Of a stretch of DNA of 33,059 nucleotides, positions 1 to 8,134 are shown in pieces (position 1 is the stretch's first letter; every line of letters starts with the position of its first letter). The position numbers and the translations under genes were made by a program. This stretch comes from an uncultured Saprospiraceae bacterium (lineage in GTDB: Bacteria > Bacteroidota > Bacteroidia > Chitinophagales > Saprospiraceae). A model generated the notes under the pieces. It saw only the letters and a list, made by a program, of their open reading frames with translations. It made no database searches and was not told the DNA's origin. The stretch lies in NCBI GenBank assembly GCA_937951685.1, contig CALFBG010000219.1, positions 1 through 33,059 on the forward strand, read 5' to 3'.

Positions 1-1416
1 AGCCACATCTCCACTAGAAACGTGGTGTTCGATTGCTTCCAAGCTTCCATCTGCCTTCAACTTCCCTTTTAATACATGATGCGTTGGCGGACGAAAAGTA
101 TCATTTTGAAACTCTTCCTTTCGATCAAAGAAACACTTTACGGGTTTCCCTATTGCTTTTGACATTACTGCGGCTTGCACGGCATTAGGCGTATGTAAGC
201 GACGACCAAATCCCCCACCGAGAAAAGTTGGAATCACATTCACCTTTTCTTCCGCCAATCCCAGTCGCTCCGCCACTTCTGCCCGTGTAATACTTACCAC
301 CTGCGTAGACAACATAATCGTAGCCTGATCGCCAACCACCGAAGCAAGCGCTCCGTTCGGTTCCATTTGAGCGTGTGCCCCAATCGGCGTAGTATATTCA
401 GATTTTATAATGCCTTCTTCTTTACTCAAAATGGATGCTGCACTTCCCTCTTTCTGAATCACGTAGGGTGTACCTTGACCGACTTCGATCATTTTTTCAA
501 TATCGGCATTTTCCCATTTTTGATTAATTTCCCACTTCACTTTAATGGCTTTTTTTGCATTAACCGCCGCCATACGAGAAGTTGCCACAACGCCCACAAA
601 GTCTTTTTCGAGCACAATCTTAAGTACGCCGGGCATTTTTTCCGCTGCACTCGTATCCGCACTTACAAATTTAGCGTCGATCGCAGAAGGACGCACCACG
701 TCTCCATATACCATATCGGGCATCGTAGCGTCCATTCCAAAGATCGGCGTACCGAGCACTTTATCTTTTAGATCAACTCTCGGAATTGGCTTCCCTACGT
801 ATTTGTACTCCTTCACCGACTTCAAAGCGGGTGTATCGGGAACTTCCCATTCCTTTACTCCTTGAGCAACTGCTCCGTAGGTCAAAGATTTTCCGTTGGC
901 GCTGACGACACCTTTCGATACTGTAAGTGCTGCTAGTTCTACCCCCATTTGTTTCGCCGCTGCAATTTTAATCATTTCTCGCATGGTAGCTGCTAGTTCT
1001 CGTAAAGGCTGCCAAAGACTCGAAATGGAAGTACTTCCACCCGTTGCGAAACGATCTATATTACCAGAATCAGTTGGCGCGTGTTGAACCCTAAGTTGTT
1101 CCATATCTATTTCCAATTCATCGGCTGCAATTTGCGCTAAGCCCGTAAATACTCCCTGTCCCATCTCTACTTTGCTACTATAAAGAATCACCTGATTCTC
1201 CGGAGTCACTTCAAACCAAATGCTTGGATCGTCTACCTTACCCGAGTAAGGTGCTTCTGCCTCGTTGACTTGACCAGCAATGAAGCGTCGAATAATATTT
1301 CGACTCAAATAACCTGTTCCTAAAATAACACCCAATCCGACGGACGTGCGGACAAGAAATTTTCTTCTCGAAAATCCTTTTTTCTTTTTTTCTTTATCTG
1401 ATGATTGATTCGCCAT
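1..1416 (-). CDS. iorB: Molybdopterin-binding large subunit of an isoquinoline 1-oxidoreductase-type molybdenum hydroxylase (3' end outside window)
   Basis: The 472 visible codons start at ATG 1416-1414 and stay open to the left edge, so the C-terminal part is missing (my recollection is that the family is about 700 residues or more). The N-terminus has a Tat-type signal (SRRKFLVR at residues 17-24, then a hydrophobic stretch), which predicts export of a folded cofactor-containing enzyme. Visible family features include the segment VEMGQGVFTGLAQIAADEL and the glycine-rich stretch FLGGGFGRR. The gene starts 8 bp after the [2Fe-2S] subunit and two genes after a diheme cytochrome. By family knowledge the complex hydroxylates N-heterocycles or oxidises aldehydes, passing electrons from the molybdenum site through the Fe-S subunit to cytochromes. 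The substrate cannot be read from the sequence. Family confidence is high; the exact activity is inferred. Confidence 0.9.
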   Translation of the reverse strand, partial: MANQSSDKEKKKKGFSRRKFLVRTSVGLGVILGTGYLSRNIIRRFIAGQVNEAEAPYSGKVDDPSIWFEVTPENQVILYSSKVEMGQGVFTGLAQIAADELEIDMEQLRVQHAPTDSGNIDRFATGGSTSISSLWQPLRELAATMREMIKIAAAKQMGVELAALTVSKGVVSANGKSLTYGAVAQGVKEWEVPDTPALKSVKEYKYVGKPIPRVDLKDKVLGTPIFGMDATMPDMVYGDVVRPSAIDAKFVSADTSAAEKMPGVLKIVLEKDFVGVVATSRMAAVNAKKAIKVKWEINQKWENADIEKMIEVGQGTPYVIQKEGSAASILSKEEGIIKSEYTTPIGAHAQMEPNGALASVVGDQATIMLSTQVVSITRAEVAERLGLAEEKVNVIPTFLGGGFGRRLHTPNAVQAAVMSKAIGKPVKCFFDRKEEFQNDTFRPPTHHVLKGKLKADGSLEAIEHHVSSGDVA

Positions 1417-1424
1417 GATCCTTA

Positions 1425-1898
1425 TTATTTTAAAAGATTATTATTTTGAATTTCCGCTGCCCGATGAATCGCTTTACGCATTCGATAGTAAGTGGCACAA
1501 CGACAGACGTTAACGATACTATCATCAATGTCTTGATCGGTAGGGTTCGCATTCATATTGAGTAGCGCTGCCGTTGCCATCATAAAGCCCGGTTGACAAT
1601 AACCACATTGCGGAACGACCTCTTCGATCCAAGCTTGTTGGACAGGATGCAATTCGTCTCCCTGACTCAAGCCCTCAATCGTTGTAATATTTTTACCTTC
1701 GGCTAATTTGACGGGATAGGCACAAGATCGGGTTTGCATTCCTTCGACGTGAATGGTGCACGCACCACAAGCCGCCTTTCCGCAACCGAATTTTGTTCCT
1801 TTCAAATCTAACGTATCTCGAATGACCCACAACAAGGGCGTTTCTCCATCTACGTCGACAGTTTGAGCGGTTCCGTTGATGTTAAATGAAATTTTCAT
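1425..1898 (-). CDS. iorA: [2Fe-2S] small subunit of isoquinoline 1-oxidoreductase-type molybdenum hydroxylase
   Basis: A 157-residue protein with two [2Fe-2S] domains in the usual order. The plant-type ferredoxin cluster uses Cys39, Cys44, Cys47 and Cys59 (CGKAACGACTIHVEG). The second, helical domain holds Cys98, Cys101, Cys132 and Cys134 (PQCGYCQPGF and VCRCATYYR). The length matches IorA/CoxS-type subunits. It moves electrons from the molybdenum centre of the large subunit encoded 8 bp downstream to an outside acceptor, here probably the diheme cytochrome encoded upstream. It has no signal peptide. In this family the small subunit is thought to be exported bound to the Tat-carrying large subunit, which fits the RR motif in the neighbour. 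Confidence 0.95.
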   Translation of the reverse strand: MKISFNINGTAQTVDVDGETPLLWVIRDTLDLKGTKFGCGKAACGACTIHVEGMQTRSCAYPVKLAEGKNITTIEGLSQGDELHPVQQAWIEEVVPQCGYCQPGFMMATAALLNMNANPTDQDIDDSIVNVCRCATYYRMRKAIHRAAEIQNNNLLK

Positions 1899-2021
1899 AT
1901 CGTATTATTTTATAAGAATGGTTAGTTAAGTGAATAGCCCTTTACTTTTTCGCTAAACTTGCATCGTCTAAGCATTTTCCCTGCCCAGTTGCTACTAAAA
2001 AAGCGGCCGACAATGCGATGA

Positions 2022-2666
2022 TTATTTTTCAGGAATGAAGGCCCCATTTTCTGCCCATTGTTTTACCGCAGCAATGTAATCTTCTTTGGAAACGGGTGGT
2101 TTTTCTCGAGGATTTCCTTCGTGATCTACGCCGGGTTCCCAAGCCCAAAGCACCAATTTGTGTTCCGTAAGATGCTTTACCGTCGCTTTCAAATCTCGAC
2201 CACCATTAATTTTGGGATTCATCATCGAACGAGCAATTTCTACCCGCGTCAATCCTTCCCAAGCCATCTCTAAGGGTGCCAAAGACCACTCTGGTGCTCC
2301 GGGAACACCCGCTAAATCATTATTTTCTTCGTGGTGACAAGTGTTACAAGTCAACGCACCCGCGCCCATATTAGCAGGACCACGTTGTACATTAAAATTG
2401 TGAATATGACTATCTTCTCCTTGATGTGGCCGATCACCTGCGGGATGGCAATTTACACAACGCTTGTGGGTTAAGACGTCCATCATTTTATTGAATCCTT
2501 CTAGGGAAGCGGCTTGCTGTTGGTTCAAGCTTTGATCGGAAGTAGTACTAGCCTTTTGTTGGGAATGAGCGGCTAATTTTTGCGTGGTGTCAATCGCAGT
2601 ATTTCCCCACACTACGGCGACGACGATCAACAACAGTAAGGGAATCATTTTAGCAGGTAAGGACAT
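2022..2666 (-). CDS. Exported diheme c-type cytochrome of the molybdenum hydroxylase operon
   Basis: A 214-residue protein with an N-terminal hydrophobic segment (about residues 7-20) that serves as a signal peptide or membrane anchor. It has two heme c motifs, RCVNCH (Cys70, Cys73, His74) and TCNTCH (Cys107, Cys110, His111). The spacer between them is rich in His and Met, which could supply distal ligands. The gene lies between a TetR regulator and iorAB on the same strand. The likely role is periplasmic electron acceptor for the Mo hydroxylase. Proteins of this kind next to iorAB are sometimes labelled isoquinoline 1-oxidoreductase subunit; I infer the electron-transfer role from the heme motifs and position. 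Confidence 0.85.
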   Translation of the reverse strand: MSLPAKMIPLLLLIVVAVVWGNTAIDTTQKLAAHSQQKASTTSDQSLNQQQAASLEGFNKMMDVLTHKRCVNCHPAGDRPHQGEDSHIHNFNVQRGPANMGAGALTCNTCHHEENNDLAGVPGAPEWSLAPLEMAWEGLTRVEIARSMMNPKINGGRDLKATVKHLTEHKLVLWAWEPGVDHEGNPREKPPVSKEDYIAAVKQWAENGAFIPEK

Positions 2667-2758
2667 ATAAATTGATTTTTTTGTTAAAAACAGAAATATT
2701 TATTTAGCGGAAAGCGCAAAAAACAGTTTAGCATTTACTTAGAACAACTTTTTTCGTC

Positions 2759-3283
2759 TTAGAGCAAGTCGTACTTTTTCAGGAGGAACCTTTTCATTTC
2801 TTCTTCATTACGGAGTGTATTCCGAAGAATTGCTCCAGAAATTCCATCTAGGAAATGAAGGATAAACGCAGCTTCTAATTCAGGATCCTCGTACCCCAAT
2901 GCTTCAAAAGCTTTCGCTAAACTGAGTTCTAGTGGTTTGAGCTTTTCGTTGTTATACTTCTGGATTTCCCACTTTAGCTTAAATTGTAGCCGCCAGAAGT
3001 CCTGATCTTCTACTGCGACGAGGAAAGGCATTTCTAAACTCTTGCGAATGCGCACTTTTGGATCCGTTTCCGCAATAATATCGACTAAAAGTAATTTTAT
3101 GCGCTGTTCTCCTTGCTGTAAAACCGCTTCTAGTAAACCTTCTTTATTTTTAAAATGCCGGAAAATAAGCGCCTCCGAAACGCCCGCTGCTTTAGCAATT
3201 TTACTCGTCGAACTAGCGTAATACCCTTGCTCGGCAAAGAATAGTAAGGCGGTTGCTAGAATTTTTTCTTTTTTAATGGTCAT
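2759..3283 (-). CDS. TetR/AcrR-family transcriptional regulator of the molybdenum hydroxylase operon
   Basis: A 174-residue protein starting MTIKKEKILATALLFF. The N-terminal helix-turn-helix is typical of TetR (SKIAKAAGVSEALIFRHFKN, then KEGLLEAVL). The C-terminal ligand-binding half is variable. I chose ATG 3283-3281 over an in-frame ATG at 3322-3320 because the upstream one lies inside a TAnnTTTG promoter box and would translate the palindromic operator at 3305-3316. The regulator is first in a same-strand run with the cytochrome and iorAB genes; the 92-bp gap to the cytochrome leaves room for a second promoter. It probably represses itself and the operon until a small-molecule ligand binds. 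Confidence 0.88.
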   Translation of the reverse strand: MTIKKEKILATALLFFAEQGYYASSTSKIAKAAGVSEALIFRHFKNKEGLLEAVLQQGEQRIKLLLVDIIAETDPKVRIRKSLEMPFLVAVEDQDFWRLQFKLKWEIQKYNNEKLKPLELSLAKAFEALGYEDPELEAAFILHFLDGISGAILRNTLRNEEEMKRFLLKKYDLL

Positions 3284-3304
3284 GAAATAACGGTCAGAAA
3301 GTAA

Positions 3305-3323
3305 GTGAGTACTCACAAACATA
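3305..3323 (-). promoter_or_regulatory. Promoter -7 box and palindromic operator for the TetR/iorAB operon
   Basis: GTGAGTACTCAC at 3305-3316 is a perfect 12-bp palindrome, the usual form of a TetR-family operator. On the minus strand it is directly preceded, with a 1-bp overlap, by TATGTTTG (3323-3316), a full match to the Bacteroidota -7 consensus TAnnTTTG. The expected transcription start therefore falls inside the palindrome, so a bound repressor would block initiation. I found no convincing -33 TTG at the usual distance. The site is 22 bp upstream of the chosen tetR start. Confidence 0.6.
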
Positions 3324-3851
3324 CTAAACTATAATCGTATTAAGCGAATAATTGTTCAACAAAACTTAAAAAATAAATTGATTTGCCTAGTCTTCCTACA
3401 AAAATGCAACACAATATTTTATGTCGCGTATCCATAAACTTGTAGGGCAAGATGAGGCTTGCAAATATTGGTTTTTAGAAAGCGAAATGTGCGATAAAAT
3501 CTTTTTTTGCAATTGATGAATTTGAAAAAAAAAGAATTAGCTTTGCAGCCCAATTGAAGAAATAAGACTCCATCATAAAAGATACCTGAAAAATAGTACG
3601 CAAAAGACAAAATTAAATTGTACTGGTACTTATATAATTCAAGACTAATACGTTTTGGGTAATGACTGGGCAGAAAATATCTTTTTTCAAAAAAATAAAA
3701 CCAAACACTTCCTTTTATTCACCAAAGAAGTTGAATTACGTACAAAGAAGCTGCTTTAAAATGATGTTAAAACAACTTCTGTAACTCGAGACTTCGTCCT
3801 AGCTCAATCTTTATTTTAAGACGGAGCAGGAGAAACTTATTGCATTTTTTA
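3324..3851. other. AT-rich gap between the tetR promoter and the SulP gene
   Basis: About 530 bp with no gene I can support. A 63-codon minus-strand reading frame at 3419-3610 is of low complexity and resembles nothing. TACGTTTTG near 3649 is a near match to a -7 box, but no -33 element sits at the right distance. AGGAGA at 3828-3833 is a possible ribosome-binding site for the downstream gene. Confidence 0.5.
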
Positions 3852-5381
3852 ATGAAAAAGTATTTTAATTTATTCGATTTATCACAAAAAGTAGACTACA
3901 AGACGGAAGTTTTATCTGGTTTGACCGTTGCTTTGGCCTTAATTCCTGAAGCCGTTGCTTTTGCATTGATTGCGGGCTTATCCCCGCTCACGGGTTTATA
4001 CGCTGCGTTTGTCATGGGATTAGTGACTTCTATTCTTGGCGGTCGCCCAGGAATGATTTCTGGTGCGACGGGGGCAGTTGCCGTTGTCATTGCTACTTTA
4101 GCCATTTCACACGGGAAAGAATACATTTTTGCGACGGTAGTACTTGCGGGTATTATCCAAGTATCGGCAGGACTGCTAAAAATGGGAAAGCTGATGCGTT
4201 TGGTGCCTCATCCCGTTATTTTCGGTTTTGTGAATGGTTTGGCGATTATCATTTTTATGTCGCAACTAGAACAATTCAAAGATGCGGAAGGCGCTTGGTT
4301 GCAAGGCGATACCATGTATATGTTACTCGGACTCGTTTTCCTTACCATGTTCATTATCTGGGGTTTACCCAAATTAAGTAAAGCGATTCCTGCCTCACTC
4401 GTTGCGATTCTTACCATTTTTGGAATCGTAGTTTTCTTTGACATTGATACCAAAACGGTAGGAGATATTGCTTCTATTCAGGGTGGATTTCCGCCGTTCC
4501 ATATTCCGGTTATTCCTTATACTTGGGAAAGTTTCGTACTTATTCTCCCCTACGCAGCTATTATGGCGGGTGTAGGACTGATCGAAAGCTTACTAACCTT
4601 AAATATCATTGATGAAATTACCGAAACGCGTGGTCGGGGCAACAAAGAAGCCGTCGCACAAGGAACGGCTAATATTCTTTCAGGCGTCTTTTCTGGAATG
4701 GGAGGTTGCGCGATGATTGGACAAAGTTTGATCAATATTTCTTCGGGTGCACGGGCGCGATTATCAGGTATTGTTGCGGCAATCATGCTTTTAGTATTCA
4801 TTATGTTTGGGGCTAATTTAATTGAAAAATTACCAATGGCCGCTTTAACGGGTTTGATGATTATGGTAGCCATTGGAACCTTTGAATGGGCAAGTTTGAG
4901 AACCATCAATAAAATGCCGAAGTCCGATATTTTCGTAATGGTTTTAGTAACGCTTGTCACTGCCGTGCTTCACAATTTAGCATTAGCGGTGATCATTGGG
5001 GTAATCATTGCAGCTTTAGTTTTTGCTTGGGACAATGCCAAACGGATTAGAGCTAGAAAGCACGTTGATGAAAAAGGAGTAAAACATTACGAAATTTACG
5101 GCCCGCTTTTCTTTGGTTCGGTAACTGTTTTTAATTCTAAATTTGATGTATTAAACGACCCCGACGAAGTCATTATTGATTTTGCGGAAAGCCGCATCGT
5201 AGATATGTCAGCCATTGAAGCGGTTAACAAAATCACGGAGCGTTACCAAAAAGTAGGCAAAAAAATTCATCTCAAACACCTGAGTGCCGATTGTAAGAAC
5301 CTTCTAAAAAATGCGGAAGACATTATTGATGTAAACGTAATGGAAGATCCAAAATACAAATTGGTGGTCGATAAGGTTTAA
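3852..5381 (+). CDS. SulP-family inorganic anion transporter with C-terminal STAS domain
   Basis: A 509-residue membrane protein. The N-terminal region has the SulP signature (GLTVALALIPEAVAFALIAG and SPLTGLYAAFVMG, about residues 23-60), followed by roughly a dozen hydrophobic segments. The last 100 residues form a STAS domain (YEIYGPLFFGSV, then DFAESRIVDMSAIEAV). Family members carry sulfate, bicarbonate or other anions by Na+ or H+ coupling, and the substrate cannot be told here. I take ATG 3852 as the start. TTG 3840 is in frame and has AGGAGA 6 bp upstream, so a four-residue N-terminal extension is possible. The gene stands alone; the hairpin after it serves the opposite strand. Confidence 0.92.
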   Translation: MKKYFNLFDLSQKVDYKTEVLSGLTVALALIPEAVAFALIAGLSPLTGLYAAFVMGLVTSILGGRPGMISGATGAVAVVIATLAISHGKEYIFATVVLAGIIQVSAGLLKMGKLMRLVPHPVIFGFVNGLAIIIFMSQLEQFKDAEGAWLQGDTMYMLLGLVFLTMFIIWGLPKLSKAIPASLVAILTIFGIVVFFDIDTKTVGDIASIQGGFPPFHIPVIPYTWESFVLILPYAAIMAGVGLIESLLTLNIIDEITETRGRGNKEAVAQGTANILSGVFSGMGGCAMIGQSLINISSGARARLSGIVAAIMLLVFIMFGANLIEKLPMAALTGLMIMVAIGTFEWASLRTINKMPKSDIFVMVLVTLVTAVLHNLALAVIIGVIIAALVFAWDNAKRIRARKHVDEKGVKHYEIYGPLFFGSVTVFNSKFDVLNDPDEVIIDFAESRIVDMSAIEAVNKITERYQKVGKKIHLKHLSADCKNLLKNAEDIIDVNVMEDPKYKLVVDKV

Positions 5382-5403
5382 GCTTTAAATTGATAAAATA
5401 AAT

Positions 5404-5431
5404 AAGTAGGTTTAAGTAGGTTTACCTACTT
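5404..5431. repeat. Short palindromic repeat built on AAGTAGGTTT
   Basis: Two tandem copies of AAGTAGGTTT (5404-5413 and 5414-5423) are followed by A and CCTACTT (5425-5431), which can pair with the second copy as a 7-bp stem with a TTTA loop. The same decamer forms the ends of the large hairpin at 13895-13944, and its reverse complement occurs at 18698-18707. All three lie in gene gaps. The hairpin might also help end sulP transcription, but no T-run follows. Confidence 0.55.
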
Positions 5432-5438
5432 ACATTCT

Positions 5439-5482
5439 AAAAAACGCGGGCTGGTACTTCAAAAAAGAAATACTAGCCCGCG
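5439..5482 (-). terminator. Intrinsic terminator of the mnmH-selD operon
   Basis: On the minus strand a GC-rich 12-bp stem (5482-5471 with 5456-5445, one G-U pair, 14-nt loop) is followed at once by six T residues (5444-5439). It lies 27 bp after the selD stop codon. The T-run is on the minus-strand side only, so it acts for selD and not for the sulP gene. Confidence 0.85.
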
Positions 5483-5509
5483 CTACGTTCAGGGTATCAT
5501 TATATATCA

Positions 5510-6544
5510 TTACACAATTTCTACGAGTACCGATTGGCGCTCGTGCATTTCTCCAAAAGCGGTTAAATCTAGACCTTCTTCCTTCGCGACTGCTTCAAAT
5601 TCGGAAGCCGATGCTGCTGCTACCGCAACTAACAATCCTCCACTCGTCTGTGGATCACAAAGTAAGTGGCGTTGCCGTTCGGTCAATGCTCCAATTTTAT
5701 GGCCGTAGCTATCCCAGTTTCTTCTGGTTCCCCCCGGCACACATTTTTCGTCAAGATAAGCATCCAGTACTGCTCGTTCAATAAAAGGAACCTTCTCAAA
5801 ATTCACGCTTGCCGTCGTGTTACTTGCTTCGCACATTTCACTCAAGTGCCCCAACAAACCAAAGCCCGTCACGTCCGTCATTGCTTTGACGTAAGCTAGT
5901 TGCCCAAAACGAACCCCAATTTTATTGAGTTTACACATTTGCTCCTGTGCTAAATGGGCGTGTGCTGCCTTTAACTTTGCCTTTTTCTGAGCAGTTGCGA
6001 GAATACCAACGCCGATGGGTTTTGTCAAATACAATCGACACCCAGCCGTCGCACCACCATTCTTTTTGAGTTGAGCGATGGGTACACGTCCCGTCACGGC
6101 CAAACCAAAGATAGGCTCTGGACTGTCGATACTGTGTCCGCCCGCCAAGGGAATGCCTGCTTCCGCACAAGCGCTGCGACTACCTTCTATTACTTGATTC
6201 GCCAACTCCGGTGGCAACTCATTGATTGGCCAGCCTAGAATCGCAATCGCCATCAGTGGCGTTCCCCCCATCGCATAAATGTCGCTAATCGCATTCACGG
6301 AGGCAATTTTCCCAAAAGTAGCCGCATCGTCTACAATCGGCATAAAAAAATCAGTCGTACTGATAATTGCGGTGCCATCTCCTAGGTCGAAAGCCGCCGC
6401 ATCATCCCGCTCTTCATTCCCCACCAATAAATTGGGAAAGGGCAGTTGACTTTGTGATTGTTGTAAGATTTGATCCAAGACTTTTGGCGCTATTTTACAG
6501 CCACAACCTGCGCCGTGACTATATTGAGTAAGTTTGTATTCCAT
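5510..6544 (-). CDS. selD: Selenide, water dikinase (selenophosphate synthetase)
   Basis: A 344-residue protein, close to the usual SelD length. It makes selenophosphate from selenide and ATP. The N-terminus [13 protein letters not shown] is nearly identical to E. coli SelD; Cys14 corresponds to catalytic Cys17 and Lys17 to Lys20, so this is the cysteine form, not a selenocysteine form. Further marks are the ATP/Mg region ([20 protein letters not shown]), AGGHSID and the C-terminal [10 protein letters not shown]. It follows mnmH on the same strand with a 22-bp gap and ends before a strong terminator. The neighbour suggests the product feeds tRNA selenation. Confidence 0.97.
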   Translation of the reverse strand: MEYKLTQYSHGAGCGCKIAPKVLDQILQQSQSQLPFPNLLVGNEERDDAAAFDLGDGTAIISTTDFFMPIVDDAATFGKIASVNAISDIYAMGGTPLMAIAILGWPINELPPELANQVIEGSRSACAEAGIPLAGGHSIDSPEPIFGLAVTGRVPIAQLKKNGGATAGCRLYLTKPIGVGILATAQKKAKLKAAHAHLAQEQMCKLNKIGVRFGQLAYVKAMTDVTGFGLLGHLSEMCEASNTTASVNFEKVPFIERAVLDAYLDEKCVPGGTRRNWDSYGHKIGALTERQRHLLCDPQTSGGLLVAVAAASASEFEAVAKEEGLDLTAFGEMHERQSVLVEIV

Positions 6545-6566
6545 AGAATTTCGTAATTTTTTAAGC

Positions 6567-7610
6567 TCAAGAATGACGCTCCGGTTCCTGCTTGATTGCT
6601 TTACTTAGCTGAATCAATTGATCCGCAATTTGTGCGTTATCTGCTGCTCCCACCTTTAGTTTTTGAATGCTTGGAGCCGTATTTTTATCTAAATAATATT
6701 GGTAAGCTTTATCGTAATAGTATAGCGCAATTTCAATCGCTTCCGCTAAATCATTTCGTTCCAAAGCTGCCGTCGCCAATTGCATGTTTTGTCCACCGAG
6801 TCTCTTTTTAATCTTTTCGAAGGATTGTTGAATCGCAGCAATTGGATAATCGCCGTATTGCGCTAAGATAATGGCTTTTCGTTGGGCAAGAGAACGTTCC
6901 AGCTGAAACAAAGGTGCCATTTTCATTTGTTTCCAAAAGCCTTCCGGCAAAAATACTTTACCAATGAGTCGATTTTCATTTTCAACCCAAACCGGTTCAT
7001 TGTGTTTAGTTTGTCGAAAGACTTCGTACAGGTTATTTTCGAATTGTTCGACACTCGGTTGTGGCGTTTCCCCCAGCGCACCAAAGGCAGAACCTTTATG
7101 ATGAGCGAGTGCTTCTAAGTCAATCACTTGCGCGCCTTTCTCTCGGAGCGCGATCAATATCTCCGTTTTCCCACTGCCGGTTTTCCCACCGAGGATACGC
7201 ATTTTTAAAATTTGATCTTGAAACGCTTTTAAAATAAAGCTACGATAAGCCTTGTATCCACCTTTGATTGTAGCGACGGGAAGTCCCGCCAAGCCTAACA
7301 ACCAGCCCATACTTTCACTCCGCTTTCCCCCTCGCCAACAATGAAGTACAATTCGCTTTCCATCCGCAAGAGACATGGCTTCTCGCACAAAACCACTCAT
7401 TTTGGGACCTACTTTCTCCAAGCCTTTCAGTAATGCTTCTTGTGGACTAACTTTCTTGTACAAAGTGCCTACTGCTACCCGTTCTTCATCCGTAAACAAT
7501 GGAAAGTTGACCGCTCCCGGAATATGTCCTTGCGCAAACTCTGCTGGTGTCCGCACATCCAAAAGCAATTGCTCTTCTGCTGACCATAATTCGGCGATGT
7601 CTATTTTCAT
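6567..7610 (-). CDS. mnmH: tRNA 2-selenouridine synthase
   Basis: A 347-residue protein (also called SelU or YbbB). The N-terminal rhodanese domain carries the catalytic Cys91 in [16 protein letters not shown]. It is followed by a P-loop (GGKTGSGKT, residues 141-149) and a C-terminal helical domain. By family knowledge it replaces sulfur with selenium at the wobble 2-thiouridine of tRNAs for Lys, Glu and Gln, via a geranylated intermediate, using selenophosphate from SelD. It is transcribed directly ahead of selD. The start at ATG 7610 gives the expected N-terminus ([23 protein letters not shown]). No selA or selB lies in the window. Confidence 0.96.
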   Translation of the reverse strand: MKIDIAELWSAEEQLLLDVRTPAEFAQGHIPGAVNFPLFTDEERVAVGTLYKKVSPQEALLKGLEKVGPKMSGFVREAMSLADGKRIVLHCWRGGKRSESMGWLLGLAGLPVATIKGGYKAYRSFILKAFQDQILKMRILGGKTGSGKTEILIALREKGAQVIDLEALAHHKGSAFGALGETPQPSVEQFENNLYEVFRQTKHNEPVWVENENRLIGKVFLPEGFWKQMKMAPLFQLERSLAQRKAIILAQYGDYPIAAIQQSFEKIKKRLGGQNMQLATAALERNDLAEAIEIALYYYDKAYQYYLDKNTAPSIQKLKVGAADNAQIADQLIQLSKAIKQEPERHS

Positions 7611-7729
7611 GTATGTATAACTATAGAATGAAAGACTGGTTCATTTTGGGAGGATGATATTACTAGTTAGGGGGAATTAATTTTGGATAGCAATAAACAC
7701 TAACTCCATCGGAGCAAGTTCTCCCTCTC

Positions 7730-8125
7730 CTACTCCCCCGTCCAAAACTCAATCAAATAAGGCGCGATTCTAACTCCCGAACGATTTCTAAAAGCAGTCG
7801 TGACGAGTACTTGGTAATGTTTGTTTGGTTCCAAATCCACCGCAAAGGAAGCATTTTTTTCATCTTCCAAGAAAGCAAACTGTTTTACTTTAAAAAGATG
7901 TTCTTTTCCTAAAGGACCGAGATCAAAACCGCTGTAGCGCGTGTCCATCGGTTCCGAGAAGCGGAGGTTAATTTCTGATAGCCTTGGATCAATATTTTTT
8001 GCTCCATTTTGGAACTCTTGGATTTCGACAACCGTCGGTAAATCTTTTTGCCAACGTTGATTCGCCCACGAAAGCAAGACAATCGCCAATACGCAAGCTC
8101 CTGCGAGCCATAAGAATTTTTTCAT
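7730..8125 (-). CDS. Small exported protein equal to the C-terminal Ig-like domain of the upstream gene
   Basis: A 131-residue protein with a hydrophobic N-terminal segment (about residues 4-20), probably a signal anchor. The rest reads as a bacterial Ig-like domain: FQNGAKNIDPRLSEINLRFSEPM, then FDLGPLG, then LEPNKHYQVLVTTAFRN and a final FWTGE. It lines up along its length with residues about 345-446 of the protein encoded just upstream (FNNGATKVDPSLTEIEVHFS, HDFGPLG, LKPNQRYQLLLSSNYRN, DFTTGE). The gap between the genes is 9 bp, so they are co-transcribed. It looks like a domain duplicated in tandem and turned into its own gene. Function unknown. Confidence 0.7.
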   Translation of the reverse strand: MKKFLWLAGACVLAIVLLSWANQRWQKDLPTVVEIQEFQNGAKNIDPRLSEINLRFSEPMDTRYSGFDLGPLGKEHLFKVKQFAFLEDEKNASFAVDLEPNKHYQVLVTTAFRNRSGVRIAPYLIEFWTGE

Positions 8126-8134
8126 AGGGCAAAT

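Noticed and set aside
367..1087. Several plus-strand open frames opposite the iorB gene
   Set aside because: They lie fully antisense to a gene with clear family motifs and their translations are low-quality, with no recognisable domain.
1918..2021. Minus-strand frame reading IIALSAAFLVATGQGKCLDD, like a short signal peptide, between the cytochrome gene and iorA
   Set aside because: No ATG, and the frame is preceded directly by a stop; only about 27 codons. It may be a remnant of a lost gene but cannot be supported.
3419..3610. 63-codon minus-strand frame in the gap before sulP
   Set aside because: Aromatic-rich translation of AT-rich spacer with no family resemblance or promoter.
5445..5482. 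GC-rich hairpin as terminator of the sulP gene
   Set aside because: The T-run is only on the minus-strand side, so it belongs to selD; on the plus strand CTACG follows the stem.
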